Source: Actinomycetes bacterium (GTDB taxonomy: Bacteria; Actinomycetota; Acidimicrobiia; Acidimicrobiales; RAAP-2). Taken from it: DNA of 60,248 nucleotides. This document shows positions 8,416-17,532 of this stretch, one piece after another. The position numbers and the translations under genes are program-made. Where the stretch lies: the NCBI GenBank assembly GCA_021791895.1, contig JAJYVS010000016.1, positions 1 to 60,248 of the forward strand. Direction: 5' to 3'. Within the stretch, counting starts at the first letter, position 1; every line of letters begins with the position of its first letter. The notes beneath the pieces are model-generated. The model was given only the letters and a program-made list of their open reading frames with translations, had not been told where the DNA came from and did not search any database.

Positions 8416-8940
8416 TCAGAGGTGCCGTCGGTAGCGGAGTTCATGCATGACGAAGGACCCGCGATCCTCGACTTTCTCAGCGCGGTCGGGAGACCACCCG
8501 GCCAGCTCATAGAATTTGCGGGCCCGGGCATTGGAGTCGAGCACCCAGAGGGTGGCGGTCGAGAAGCCGGCTTCCCGGAGGCTCTCGGTCGCTCGATCGA
8601 GAAGGGCCCGGCCGTGGCCAGCCCCCCAGAACGCCGGAAGTAGGTAGATCGACGTCACTTCGCCAGTCGACGTGGTGGAGTCGGAATCCCGACTCGCCGA
8701 GATGTGGGCGAATCCGACGAGGGTTCTGTCGTCCGACTCGAGGACGAACGCGCCGGTCGACGGCCAGGCGGTCGCCCTGAGGATCTCAGACCAGATCGTC
8801 TCCCTCAGGTCGGCCGAGAGCGAGTCCAGGTACTCGTCGGGAACGTGGCCCCGGTAGGTGGCCTGCCAACTCAACACGTGGATTTGGGCGATCCCGCCAG
8901 CGTCGGCGGCCAAGGCCGCTCGGATTCTTATGGGGCTCAT
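8416..8940 (-). CDS. GNAT family N-acetyltransferase
   Basis: This 174-residue single-domain acetyltransferase starts at the ATG at 8940 (MSPIRIRAAL), where GNAT similarity begins. The acetyl-CoA loop is seen as LLPAFWGAGHGRALLDRA, followed by FSTATLWVLDSNARARKFYELAGW, the classic beta-5/alpha-4 pattern. The acceptor substrate is not predictable. It points towards the HSL esterase gene (convergent). No clear ribosome site is seen, so the exact start is uncertain. Confidence 0.86.
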   Translation of the reverse strand: MSPIRIRAALAADAGGIAQIHVLSWQATYRGHVPDEYLDSLSADLRETIWSEILRATAWPSTGAFVLESDDRTLVGFAHISASRDSDSTTSTGEVTSIYLLPAFWGAGHGRALLDRATESLREAGFSTATLWVLDSNARARKFYELAGWSPDRAEKVEDRGSFVMHELRYRRHL

Positions 8941-9049
8941 TGTGGCTTTGACGACTCGGAGGTGCGTCGTGTTCGGGTCCTCATTCGGAATTCTCCGAGA
9001 CCTCGAAGGCGATCGTGTCGGGATCTCCAAACGCGACTTCAGCCGGTTT

Positions 9050-9889
9050 CTATGGCTGGAATCCCTCCCGACGGAACGGGGCGTCCCGCCACTCGATCGC
9101 GGCCCGGAGCCCCTCCTTGCGGGCGATCGCCCCGAACTCCGAAGCGCGGGTCCGATCGGAGCCGCTCAGCTGGTGCCACTGCCACCCGGCCTGGAGATGG
9201 GTGCGCATGCCCATGATCTCGTAAGCCTGGTTGACCGATGCCTTGTTGGCTGCCAGGAGGGCCGGATCCACCTCGGCGAGGGGCCGGAGCTCACGCTCGG
9301 TCTGCTGATCTAGCTGGTCGGCCGGGAAGCTCTTGGCCACCCAGCCCATCGCCGCCGCTTCCTTGCCGGTCACCGAGTTCCCGGTGAGCTGCAGGTACTT
9401 CGCCTGCGCCATCGTCAGCTTCCACGGGAAGTACAAGGTGTCGGGGGTCGACATTCCCCGCATTGGTGGGTAGCCGATCACGGCGTCGTCGGCGACGAAC
9501 GCGATGTCGCACATCGACATGAGCTCGGTGCCTCCGGCCAGGCAGTAGCCGTGCACCTTGGCCACCACCGGCTTCATGAGGTCCCAAATGACCATCCAGT
9601 CCCGGTAGATGCTCCGGGCGTACTGGTCGCTCCATGAGCTGTAATGCTCGGAAGCCAGCCATCCCTCTGGCCGGACGGCACGGTCGTCGGAAAGGTCGTA
9701 GCCGGCCGAGAAGGCCGGTCCTTCCCCATTGATCAGGATGACAGAAACAGCGTCGTCCCGCTCGGCCTTTCGGAGGCTGTCAACCAGCTGACGGCGGAGC
9801 CCGAAGCTGAGCGCGTTTCGCTTGTCGGGTCGGTTGAGCGTGATCCGAGCGATTCGGTCGGCCGCCGAATACACGATGAGGTCGTCCAT
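9050..9889 (-). CDS. Enoyl-CoA hydratase/isomerase (crotonase) family protein
   Basis: This 279-residue crotonase has LNRPDKRNALSF, GEGPAFSAGYDLSDD and HGYCLAGGTELMSMCD. The Glu in GGTELMSMCD matches the first catalytic Glu of classical hydratases. The second position reads GYPPMRGM, with Pro in place of Glu, so the active site is incomplete for hydration. The start ATG at 9889 follows the family N-terminus (MDDLIVYSAADRIARITLN). An aromatic-rich insertion around SEHYSSWSDQYARSIYRDW suggests a bulky acyl-CoA substrate. The gene diverges from the amidase gene starting 157 bases away. Confidence 0.9.
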   Translation of the reverse strand: MDDLIVYSAADRIARITLNRPDKRNALSFGLRRQLVDSLRKAERDDAVSVILINGEGPAFSAGYDLSDDRAVRPEGWLASEHYSSWSDQYARSIYRDWMVIWDLMKPVVAKVHGYCLAGGTELMSMCDIAFVADDAVIGYPPMRGMSTPDTLYFPWKLTMAQAKYLQLTGNSVTGKEAAAMGWVAKSFPADQLDQQTERELRPLAEVDPALLAANKASVNQAYEIMGMRTHLQAGWQWHQLSGSDRTRASEFGAIARKEGLRAAIEWRDAPFRREGFQP

Positions 9890-10010
9890 GCCCGAGATCC
9901 TACGGCCGACTGCGGATCGGGGCCTCGGCGCATCGGCGCTCGACCATTGGGACACCACGATCTCCGATTCCCCCGGCGTACCCCCGCCACTTCGCAATTC
10001 GGCCGCCCCG

Positions 10011-10038
10011 TTGGGTCGCTGCGGTCAGGGGCTATCGT
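10011..10038 (+). promoter_or_regulatory. Likely leaderless promoter of the amidase gene
   Basis: TTGGGT (10011-10016), a 16-bp spacer and TATCGT (10033-10038) form a -35/-10 pair. The -10 box ends 7 bases before the ATG at 10046, so transcription would begin at or next to the start codon. No Shine-Dalgarno sequence is present, which agrees with a leaderless mRNA. Confidence 0.55.
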
Positions 10039-10045
10039 GCGCGTC

Positions 10046-11467
10046 ATGGGGAGTCCCTTCGAGACGTTCACGAGTGCCCGGGCCACCGCCGCAGCAATCC
10101 GTTCGCGGGAGGTGAGCCCACTCGAAGTGCTCGACGCCTGTCTGGCTCGCGTTGATGCAGTCAACGACCGGATCAACGCCGTGATCTGGCGGAACGACGA
10201 GGAGGCCCGTGTATCCGCCACGAGGGCGACCCAGGAGGTCGTCGACGCGTCGGATCCAGCGGGCCTTCCCCCCTTCCATGGCGTTCCGATCCCCATCAAA
10301 GACCTGACGGCCGTCGCCGGGTGGCCGGTGACCTACGGATCGTGGGCGGCTCCGGAGAGCCCGTCGGACGAGAGCGAGCTGATCGTCGAAGCCTTTCGGC
10401 GCGCCGGCTTCGTGCTTTGCGGGCGCACCAACACCCCGGAGTTCGGTCCCATCACGGTGGCCGAGAACGACCGCTACGGGATCACCCGGAATCCCTGGGA
10501 CCTCGATCGCACTCCCGGCGGGTCGTCCGGAGGAGCGGGAGCCGCCGTTGCGGGTGGGCTCTTCCCCGTCGCCCACGGGAACGACGGCGGAGGTTCGATC
10601 CGCATTCCGGCTTCCTGCTGCGGGCTGGTCGGACTCAAGGTCAGCCGGGGACGGATTCCGACGCTCGTGAGCAGCTGGGAGGGAGGTTCCGTCGAAGGCG
10701 TCGTCACCCACGACGTCGCCGACACCGCAGCGATTCTGGATGTCACCTGCGGACCTGACCCGGGGCAGTGGTACAACGCACCGAGGCCGGATCGGCCCTT
10801 CCTGGAGGAGGTTGGCTCCGACCCCGGACGACTTCGCATCGCCATGGTCGATCGGGCACCGTTCGGCCTTCCTCTTGATGCCGCCTGCGTCGAGGCCACG
10901 AAGGCGACGGCCACCACGTTGGAGCGGCTCGGCCATCAAGTCGAGGTCATCGAGTTCACCATCGCCGATGAGTTCGTCGCGTCCTTCCTCAACGTCGTGA
11001 ACTCCAGCCTCGCCGACTACGACGTGGACTGGTCGAAGACCGAGCCGCACATTCAGGCTAATCGCACGAGGGCCCTGGCGACCGACAGCCTCACCTATGT
11101 GCGCACGGTTCACGATCTGCAGCGATGGAGTCGGGAGCTTGTCGCCCGATGGGGTCGAGACTTCGATCTGCTACTCAGTCCGACGATGACGATCGAGCCG
11201 CCGCGGTCGGGCGAGGTCCTCGCCGCCGTACACGAAGGCGCCGCCAGCGGCGGCCCGGCATTGCAGGTGTTCCAGATGGCCGTCCTCACCGCCGGGTTCA
11301 ACATGACCGGACAGCCGGCGATCTCTCTTCCGACCCATACAACCTCGGGCGGCGTGCCGATCGGGGTGCAACTCGTCGGGGGCCCGTGGGAGGAAGCGGT
11401 GCTGATCAGGGTCGCCTCGCAACTCGAGAAAGCGATGCCCTGGTCGGCACGACGTCCGCCGTCGTAG
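10046..11467 (+). CDS. Amidase (amidase signature family)
   Basis: This 473-residue amidase has the Ser-cisSer-Lys triad in order: Lys85 in [10 protein letters not shown], the cis-Ser in TPGGSSGG (about 160-161) and nucleophile Ser184 in [11 protein letters not shown]. It hydrolyses a carboxamide to acid and ammonia; the specificity is not visible. The length is typical of GatA-like stand-alone amidases, and no GatB or GatC lies nearby, so it is not a tRNA amidotransferase subunit. It could take amides from the nitrile hydratase encoded near 43 kb, but that link is inference only. The start is fixed by the leaderless promoter geometry. Confidence 0.92.
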   Translation: MGSPFETFTSARATAAAIRSREVSPLEVLDACLARVDAVNDRINAVIWRNDEEARVSATRATQEVVDASDPAGLPPFHGVPIPIKDLTAVAGWPVTYGSWAAPESPSDESELIVEAFRRAGFVLCGRTNTPEFGPITVAENDRYGITRNPWDLDRTPGGSSGGAGAAVAGGLFPVAHGNDGGGSIRIPASCCGLVGLKVSRGRIPTLVSSWEGGSVEGVVTHDVADTAAILDVTCGPDPGQWYNAPRPDRPFLEEVGSDPGRLRIAMVDRAPFGLPLDAACVEATKATATTLERLGHQVEVIEFTIADEFVASFLNVVNSSLADYDVDWSKTEPHIQANRTRALATDSLTYVRTVHDLQRWSRELVARWGRDFDLLLSPTMTIEPPRSGEVLAAVHEGAASGGPALQVFQMAVLTAGFNMTGQPAISLPTHTTSGGVPIGVQLVGGPWEEAVLIRVASQLEKAMPWSARRPPS

Positions 11468-12189
11468 ACGAGAACGGGGAGAGGATCGATCGCTACGGAT
11501 CCGGCAAAGAACCGCTGGTTGGCCGACCTGGGCTCGCATGACGAGCGGGTTCGGGCGCGCACGCTGCGCGCCGCCTGTCCATGCCTCGGATCGTTGGCGA
11601 CCTAAGAGAAGTTCATACCTATCCTGGCGGCCATGAAGAAGGATCCGAGCCCTGCCGTCCGCCGGGTGGCCTTCACCTCGAGGAGGACGCTCTCGAACAC
11701 CTCCTCCAAGAGGATGAGCACGCCGTCGGTTGCTTCAGGAACCCTCCCGGCGGGCACGGCCGACGGAGGCAGCCCTCGCCCGTCTTGGAAAAGGATCGCC
11801 CCCGTCGCCAATCAGAACGGGTTCGCCGTCAAAACCTGGACTGACCCCCACCCCAACCGCTGGTCCGCCGCACCCCAGTAGCCAACCTCAGCCGGAGGGG
11901 GTGTTGGCGCAAGGGTGATGACCGGCCACGGCCTCGTCGTTCTCGACGATCGCATAGCCGTCGACCCCGGTCTGATGACCAGACTTTCGCGACTCCGGCG
12001 ACGAAGGCCGGTGGTCCGCGAGTTCGCCGGCCGCGCTCGGCATCCATCTCGCGATGTGATCGAGGGATGTGGCCACGATCTCGGTCAAGGCCGCGAGGTG
12101 GCGAGACTTCCACTTCTCGAGGCTGAAATCCTGACCGACGACGATCGAGAGCATGGGGAAGTCGGATCGCCCAGAAAAGTTCGAAGCCT
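11468..12189. other. Intergenic stretch without a supportable gene
   Basis: About 720 bases between the amidase gene and the adenosine deaminase remnant. Several short frames exist on both strands (for example 11602-11811 and 11888-12193 on the minus strand). None has a recognisable domain, and they do not agree with one another. Next to a pseudogene this is best read as decayed sequence. Confidence 0.5.
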
Positions 12190-12850
12190 TCAACCATGCA
12201 GTCGGCGGTTTGAGAGGACTTCGGCTGGAGCGCCGCGCCGTGTCAAGCGGAGCGCGTCGTCACCGCCAGCCTGGTCACAAACCCAGTACAACTCTTCTTG
12301 CAGGGTCGTACCGAAGGTGGCCGGGCTGTCGGTACAGATGACGATCGGAAGTCCGGCGCGAAAAACCGGTGCACCGGATGGTACGAGGGATCAGAGATCC
12401 CTCCGATGATCCGGTTCGATGTGGGGCAGACCTCGATGACGGCACCGGTCCGTCTGACCCGCTCGAAGGCGAAGTCCTGTCGACGCGAATCTCGGCCAGG
12501 CGATCTCGGTCGTAGCCGATGCGAAGGGTCGCCGTGCCGTGCCGGGCTCATCGGCCAATCGCCTCAGCCCTGCGACGAGCCCACTCCGGTCAGGTGGGAG
12601 CCTGACTGATCGGAGCCCTTCGAAGTTGTCAAGGTCGTGAGCGATCTGCCCCTTCGTTCGCTGACCGACTCGGTCCGCTCGTGCTCTCCGTACTGGGGCG
12701 GATCGACGCCGATCGCCGTGGCGTGGCCCAGACGGTGCGCGCCGAGTTCGGCAGCCTCTTGGACGGAGCGAATCTTTCGGTCGGTATCCTTCCCTACCTC
12801 GCTCCAGTCGACGCCGACCAGGGCGCGGCCCGAAGGTCCGAGAAGAAGCT
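12190..12850 (-). pseudogene. Adenosine deaminase-like pseudogene (frameshifted, N-terminus lost)
   Basis: Adenosine deaminase motifs appear in order on the minus strand but in different frames: ELGAHRLGHATAIGVDP (about 12760), then the RSGLVAGLRRLADEPGTAR segment (about 12590), then GAVIEVCPTSNRIIGGI with SDPSYHPVHRFFA (about 12430), then LPIVICTDSPATFGTTLQEELYW (about 12320). The last segment carries the catalytic TD of the family. At least three frame changes separate them, and the N-terminal metal-binding H-x-H region is absent. The final frame ends at a TGA at 12190-12192. It lies just downstream of the HIT gene on the same strand. It cannot make an active enzyme as read. Confidence 0.8.
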
Positions 12851-12939
12851 CTCTGACCTACATCCGCGAGTAGACCCCCGTGCGTCGTGATCTGGAGTGC
12901 CAGGGCAGTCCGGTCCTGTCTGAGCCACGAGCCTTGAAG

Positions 12940-13359
12940 TCATTCGAGGCTGGAAAGCCCCAGTCTGATCGCTTCCGCGGCAGCATCCAGTTCCTCCCGT
13001 GGCTGCCGAAGCCAATCGGCATTGATTTTGAACGTGTCCCCTTGGTAGCGAGGAAAGACGTGGAGGTGCGAATGGAAGACCTCTTGGAACGCCGCCTCTC
13101 CATCGGCAAGGAAGAGATTGACTCCCTCGCATCGAAGCGTTGAGTGCCGTAGGGCGGCGGCTAAGCGGGTCCCGATCTGGAACATCGCGGTTGCTTCCTC
13201 GCCGGACAGATCAGCGATATGGGGGGCATGGCGTTTGGGAGTCACCAAGAGGTGCCCAGTCGTGACCGGATAGAGATCCATGATGGCGAGGCACAGCTCG
13301 TCCTCGTAGACCCGGCTAGCCTCGGCACCCTCGATGATGTCGCAGAGGACGCAATCCAT
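12940..13359 (-). CDS. HIT family protein (nucleotide hydrolase/transferase)
   Basis: This 139-residue protein starts with MDCVLCDIIEG and contains the histidine triad H-S-H-L-H-V-F (residues about 96-102). The N-terminal C-x2-C is common in HIT/Hint-like proteins and may bind zinc with later His residues. Members hydrolyse nucleotide phosphoramidates or dinucleotides and are cytosolic. The gene looks intact in spite of the decayed surroundings. The downstream adenosine deaminase remnant is on the same strand, which suggests an old purine-related pair. Confidence 0.9.
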   Translation of the reverse strand: MDCVLCDIIEGAEASRVYEDELCLAIMDLYPVTTGHLLVTPKRHAPHIADLSGEEATAMFQIGTRLAAALRHSTLRCEGVNLFLADGEAAFQEVFHSHLHVFPRYQGDTFKINADWLRQPREELDAAAEAIRLGLSSLE

Positions 13360-13480
13360 ATTGATCGATCATGCACCAGATCTGACGGTCAACGACCGGC
13401 CTCAACGGTCTGACACCCGCATATTCGACGAAAATGGACCGGACCGTCACCGTCAAGGGGCTGAAAGCTGACCGGTGAGC

Positions 13481-13529
13481 CCACCGAGGTTGCCCCAGTC
13501 ACCGTAGAATTTCGGGTGGGCCTCGGTGG
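13481..13529. repeat. 9-bp inverted repeat next to the transposase remnant
   Basis: CCACCGAGG (13481-13489) and CCTCGGTGG (13521-13529) are perfect inverted copies 31 bases apart, ending directly at the stop of the transposase fragment. They may be a leftover element end or a transcript hairpin. Confidence 0.4.
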
Positions 13530-13957
13530 TCAAAGTAGGTGATGGGTGTGACAGCTGGCTCCGGGCAGTACCGCTTGTCGTTGGAGCTCCACACTTATCG
13601 CGGCGGAGAGGCGATCGAGCTGCCGGAAACCCTTCACGCGTCGGTACTGCGACTCCGCCGCGATCATTCCGGCGGCCGCCCAGCGCAGCCGCATGTCACC
13701 TGGTTTCCACGCTTCACGTTGCGAGCGTGAGCCTTCACGATGTCGACGGTCGACTCGATCGGGTTGGTCGTGGCGAGCGTCCTTGCGAGCGTGCCCGTCA
13801 CTCCCAGGCGATTGATGGTGATCGTGTCGCAGAGTCCCTCGCGTAGTGACGCTGCGGCGTAGGGGACCGTCATCGCCCAGGCCCGGTTGAGCTCCTGGCG
13901 AACCCAGGAGTGATGCGACTGGGTGGGCAAGTCGGTGATGCTCCTACGCTTGCGGAC
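13530..13957 (-). pseudogene. IS256-family (mutator) transposase C-terminal remnant
   Basis: On the minus strand the residues AAASLREGL, then TGTLARTLATTNPIES and RNVKR are the hallmark C-terminal block of IS256-type DDE transposases. The following GDMRLRWAAAGMIAAE and RRVKGFRQLDRL complete it in another frame, so there is a frameshift near 13705. The N-terminal two thirds, including the first catalytic Asp residues, are missing. The frame ends at TGA 13530-13532. It cannot transpose and marks an old insertion. Confidence 0.82.
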
Positions 13958-13958
13958 C

Positions 13959-14014
13959 TTGTGCCGACGTCGGCACAAGGTGCATTTTGCCGATGTCCGC
14001 GTTATGCCGACCTG
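13959..14014. repeat. 22-bp perfect palindrome and related half-site repeats
   Basis: CTTGTGCCGACGTCGGCACAAG (13959-13980) is a perfect palindrome. Two further copies of its half-site follow in direct orientation: TTTTGCCGATGTC at 13985 and TTATGCCGACCTG at 14002. The consensus is TTnTGCCGAyGTC. This looks like a recombinase or transposon-end site array at the breakpoint of the transposase remnant; no intact recombinase is nearby. Confidence 0.6.
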
Positions 14015-14073
14015 CTCGGAAACGCCATGGACCGAAATGCGACATCGCTCGCGAAGAGCGCCCCCCGATCGGT

Positions 14074-15207
14074 TCAGGGCTCTGCACCCGAGTCACCTTG
14101 ACGTTCATTGCGATCTCGATTCTGGCCAGGCAGGTCGAAGGCGTCCACCATGGCCGAGCGCCAGGCGCTCAGATCGGGGTAGCGCTCAGCTGGCGTCTTG
14201 CCCAAGCGCACCACCACCAGGTCGAGGGCCGGGCACACGGTGATCGATTGACCGTCGTAGCCACTGGCCCGGAAGGTGCCTCGGCCGTCGTTCTCGAGCC
14301 ACCAGTGGGCGCCGTACAGTGCGCCGTCGCTCGGGTCGAACGAGCGGAAGCGGCGGGCGTGATCGACCCAGCCTTCGGGCAGGATCCGGGTTCCGTCCCA
14401 TACACCGTCACGAAGGTAGAGGAGCCCGAAGCGGGCAAAGTCCCGAGCTGTCGCATGAAGAAAGGACGAGGCCACCCAGGTCCCCGCCGCGTCGAGTTGT
14501 GGACGGGCAGATTTCACGCCGATCGGTGCGAAAAGGCGCCCTGCCAGGAACTCCTCGGTGCCCGCAGGCGCGAGGGTGCGGGCCACCACGCCGGCGAGCA
14601 CGTTGCTGGTCCCGCTCGAGTAGTTGAACCGGGTGCCCGGCTCGGCGGCGAGCGGTCGGTCGGCGGCGAAGTGGGCCACGTCGTCCCGACCGGGGCCGAA
14701 AAGCATGGGGAGGACGTCCGAAACGCGGTCGTCGACGTAGTCCTCGCAAAAGTCGAGCCCGTCCCGCATCTCGAGGAGGTGCTCGGTGGTGATCGCTCGA
14801 CGGGGATCGTCCGCCGTTCGCCATTCGGGAACCGGTGCAGGGGCGGCGGGGTCGAGCCGACCGTCGCCCACCAGGATCCCGACCCCAGCATGGAGCACCG
14901 ACTTGGCCATCGACCATGATGGCAGCGGAGTGTCGCAGGTTACCGGCTCTGCGCGATCGAACCCTTCTACGGCGCCCTGGTAGCGCTCGGCCACCAAGCA
15001 ACCGCGGTGCACCACGACGACCGCATGGGTCGCCGACAGTGGTCCGAGGTCGTCGAAGGCGGCGGCGAGGAGGGGCGCCAGGTCGACGCCTGAGGCCACG
15101 TTGCCATCGGGCCACTGCTCGGTCGGCCACCCGACGCCGATGGGCTGGGACGGTAGCGGCACCGTCGGGCCACCGGAGGTCGGGTCCGACGTGAAACTTC
15201 CGGGCAC
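14074..15207 (-). CDS. Serine hydrolase of the beta-lactamase (class C/penicillin-binding) family
   Basis: About 377 residues. The nucleophile motif S-M-A-K lies near residues 99-102 (TPLPSWSMAKSVL) and the second-motif Tyr lies in FNYSSGTSN. ASGYDGQSITVCPALDLVVVRLG is the usual C-terminal strand pair. Such proteins are esterases, peptidases or amidases, rarely true beta-lactamases. No signal peptide is clear, so it may be cytoplasmic. The GTG at 15207 is chosen because similarity starts near LPSQPIGVGWPT. A GTG at 15264, directly after the upstream methyltransferase stop, is the alternative and would make the two genes strictly contiguous. Confidence 0.86.
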   Translation of the reverse strand: MPGSFTSDPTSGGPTVPLPSQPIGVGWPTEQWPDGNVASGVDLAPLLAAAFDDLGPLSATHAVVVVHRGCLVAERYQGAVEGFDRAEPVTCDTPLPSWSMAKSVLHAGVGILVGDGRLDPAAPAPVPEWRTADDPRRAITTEHLLEMRDGLDFCEDYVDDRVSDVLPMLFGPGRDDVAHFAADRPLAAEPGTRFNYSSGTSNVLAGVVARTLAPAGTEEFLAGRLFAPIGVKSARPQLDAAGTWVASSFLHATARDFARFGLLYLRDGVWDGTRILPEGWVDHARRFRSFDPSDGALYGAHWWLENDGRGTFRASGYDGQSITVCPALDLVVVRLGKTPAERYPDLSAWRSAMVDAFDLPGQNRDRNERQGDSGAEP

Positions 15208-15264
15208 CGTCCCAGCTTCGCAGACCCGTTTCCTGGAAGCCGGTAGACGATGTTCCGCGGCCAC

Positions 15265-15897
15265 CTACTGGTCGTCGGGTTTGGTCGCTACTCCGATGTA
15301 GAGGCACCCGAACGGTCGAAGCAGGCGCGGACCCTCCATCTGGTCGTGCCGAAGCTCGTGGGCCACGAAGCCCGCCTGGCCGACGAGCTGTTCGATCGGA
15401 CGGTCGAGATGACAGCCAGCTGCGACGCGACGTTGGATCGGATTGAGCCGGCGCTGCCACTTGGCCGTTCCTTCGTGCTCGGATAGGCCGTGCTCCAAGA
15501 CGTGAAGTCTTCCTCCCGGCCTGAGCACCCGGTACAGTTCGCGGAGCGCGCGCATGGGATCCGGGATGGTGCAGAGCGTGAACGTCGACAGCGCGTCGTC
15601 CACCGATGACGTCTCGAGAGGGAGGTCCTGGGCATCGGACCCGACGAACTCGACCGGGACCCGAGCCGTCCCGACCTTACCGCCCGCCAACCGCCTGGCA
15701 ACTGCCGACGGCTCGACGGCCAGGACCTTTCTCACCTCCTGTGGATAGAAAGGAGCATTGAGCCCCGAGCCGAAACCGATCTCGACGACCTCGCCCCGGA
15801 GCCCCGACACCACCTCACCCCGGAGCTGGCGAACCTCGGTCGTGTCAAGAAGGAGGTTGGTGGCTCTCGGGACCACCTGCTCGCTCCAGACACCCAT
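15265..15897 (-). CDS. Class I SAM-dependent methyltransferase
   Basis: This 210-residue methyltransferase starts at the ATG at 15897 (MGVWSEQVVPR). Motif I is VVEIGFGSGLN (about 37-47), followed by acidic AVEP at the end of beta-2 and GSDAQDLPLETSSVDDALSTFTLC, with YRVLRPGGRLHVLEHG typical of Methyltransf_11 small-molecule or phospholipid methyltransferases. The C-terminal half resembles phosphatidylethanolamine N-methyltransferase-like proteins, but the substrate is not certain. It is the first gene of a two-gene unit with the serine hydrolase and diverges from the MurA gene. Confidence 0.88.
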   Translation of the reverse strand: MGVWSEQVVPRATNLLLDTTEVRQLRGEVVSGLRGEVVEIGFGSGLNAPFYPQEVRKVLAVEPSAVARRLAGGKVGTARVPVEFVGSDAQDLPLETSSVDDALSTFTLCTIPDPMRALRELYRVLRPGGRLHVLEHGLSEHEGTAKWQRRLNPIQRRVAAGCHLDRPIEQLVGQAGFVAHELRHDQMEGPRLLRPFGCLYIGVATKPDDQ

Positions 15898-16063
15898 TAG
15901 ATCTCCATCTTCGCTTGATCGAGCCGACCGCCGACCGGCGAGATTCTCGGTCCGGGTGCCCCCTGACGCCCTGCTCGAGGCGAAGATACCCAATCGGGGA
16001 CACGCGACGGCCCGAACGGAACGATGCAGTCTGAAGATCCCCACACCATGAGAGGATTGAGTA

Positions 16064-17368
16064 GTGACCGCCGGTCGGGCCTGGGGGATTACTCCGACAG
16101 GTCCCCTGCATGGGGACATCGAAGTCGCCGGGTCGAAGAATGTGATCACCAAGCTCCTCGTGGCTGCGCTTCTCGGCGACTCGCCGACTTGGATTGGGAA
16201 TGCTCCTCGGATTGGTGACGTCGAGATCACCGCCAGCATCCTGAGGGCCGTGGGCGCCGGGGTCGCGGTCGAAGGCGACTCCATCGCCGTCGATCCCTCC
16301 GAGGTACAGAACAGTCGCGTTCCGGTCCGGTACAGCGGGTTGAACCGCATCCCGATCCTCATGCTCGGACCGCTGCTGTGGAAATTGGGTGAAGCCTTCG
16401 TCCCTCTGGTCGGTGGTGACGTGATCGGGTCCCGGCCCGTCGACTACCACCTCGAGGGTCTGCGTCAGCTCGGAGCCGAGATCTTCCTTACCGACGAGGG
16501 TGTCGAGGCGAAGGCGAGTCACCTCCATGGCGCTCGAATACGGCTTCCGTTCCCGAGCGTGGGCGCGACCGAGACCCTTCTGCTCGCCGCAGCGACCGCG
16601 CAGGGCCGAACCGTGCTGGAAAATGCCGCCGTCGAGCCCGAGGTGGTCGAACTCGCGCTGTTCTTGCAGCGCATGGGCGCAGGCATCGAGCTTCAGCCCG
16701 ATCGACGCTTTGTCATCGAGGGGAAGTCGGCCCTCTCCGGTGCCCGCCAGCGGATCGGTGGTGATCGAATCGAGGCCTTCTCGTATCTCATCGCGGGCCT
16801 GGTCACCGAGGGCACCGTGCGTGTCTCCGGCTGTAGCCAGGATCGACTCGTGACCGCCATTTCTACGCTGCGCCGCATGGGAGCGAACATCGAGATCGAA
16901 GACGAGGCGATACGGGTGACGCCGAGCACTCTCAGCCCGATCTCGGTTCACACCAGCCCTCATCCGGGGTTCATGACCGATTGGCAACCCGCGCTGGCGG
17001 TTCTCTTCACCCAAGTGCCTGGCATGTCCCTCATTCACGAAACGGTCTTCGAAGATCGCCTGGGTTACGTGGACACCCTGAGAGAGATGGGAGCGGAGGT
17101 CGAGCTCTACGACCAGTGTCTGGGTGGTGCAGCCTGCCGGTTTCACGAGGGCATGTGGCTCCACTCGGCGGTCCTCCGTGGACGGACCGCCCTCGTGGGA
17201 TCGGAAATCGTGATGCCCGACATCAGAGCCGCCTTCGCCTATGTCCTTGCGGCGGCGGCCGCCTCCTCACCCTCCGTACTCTTCGGGGTCGAACAGCTGG
17301 AAAGAGGCTATGACCAGGTCTCGGCCAAGTTCCGATCCCTCGGACTGCAGATCGACGAATTGTCCTAA
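16064..17368 (+). CDS. murA: UDP-N-acetylglucosamine 1-carboxyvinyltransferase with Asp at the fosfomycin Cys position
   Basis: This 434-residue enolpyruvyl transferase catalyses the first committed step of peptidoglycan precursor synthesis (PEP plus UDP-GlcNAc) in the cytosol. Two EPSP-synthase-type inverse alpha/beta domains are present. VAGSKN near residue 21 carries the conserved Lys-Asn pair, GSRPVDYHL the conserved Arg, and TDWQPALAVLFTQ the late catalytic Asp. In the mobile loop GGDVIG, Asp119 replaces the usual Cys of GGCxIG. The same natural Cys-to-Asp change in mycobacterial and chlamydial MurA gives fosfomycin resistance. The start is GTG at 16064. The N-terminal KNVITKL is unusual for a housekeeping MurA, so this could be a second paralogue. 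Confidence 0.92.
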   Translation: MTAGRAWGITPTGPLHGDIEVAGSKNVITKLLVAALLGDSPTWIGNAPRIGDVEITASILRAVGAGVAVEGDSIAVDPSEVQNSRVPVRYSGLNRIPILMLGPLLWKLGEAFVPLVGGDVIGSRPVDYHLEGLRQLGAEIFLTDEGVEAKASHLHGARIRLPFPSVGATETLLLAAATAQGRTVLENAAVEPEVVELALFLQRMGAGIELQPDRRFVIEGKSALSGARQRIGGDRIEAFSYLIAGLVTEGTVRVSGCSQDRLVTAISTLRRMGANIEIEDEAIRVTPSTLSPISVHTSPHPGFMTDWQPALAVLFTQVPGMSLIHETVFEDRLGYVDTLREMGAEVELYDQCLGGAACRFHEGMWLHSAVLRGRTALVGSEIVMPDIRAAFAYVLAAAAASSPSVLFGVEQLERGYDQVSAKFRSLGLQIDELS

Positions 17369-17532
17369 GGGGCCCCACCCGTCCCGGGCTTGTTCGCACC
17401 TGGAGATCTGGAGCCGACACGTCGTTGCCGGAGGGCCGGGTTGGGTGTTGAGGAGAAGGGTTTCCTGCTCACTCGGTGAGCGCGCTGGGGTGCCGGTGGT
17501 CGATCTGCACGAGCGCCGAGCGCACTGCGGTC

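Noticed and set aside
11581-11881. Overlapping plus-strand frames of 60-87 codons after the amidase gene
   Set aside because: Several frames compete, none has a ribosome site, and the products are Arg/Pro/Gly-rich without motifs.
11888-12193. 101-codon minus-strand frame downstream of the adenosine deaminase remnant
   Set aside because: It has no recognisable domain, its TTG start overlaps the pseudogene stop, and the surroundings are decayed; not enough to call a gene.
17369-17532. GGGGCCCC palindrome between murA and the LysR gene as a terminator
   Set aside because: The stem is only 4 bp per arm, with no T run following on either strand.
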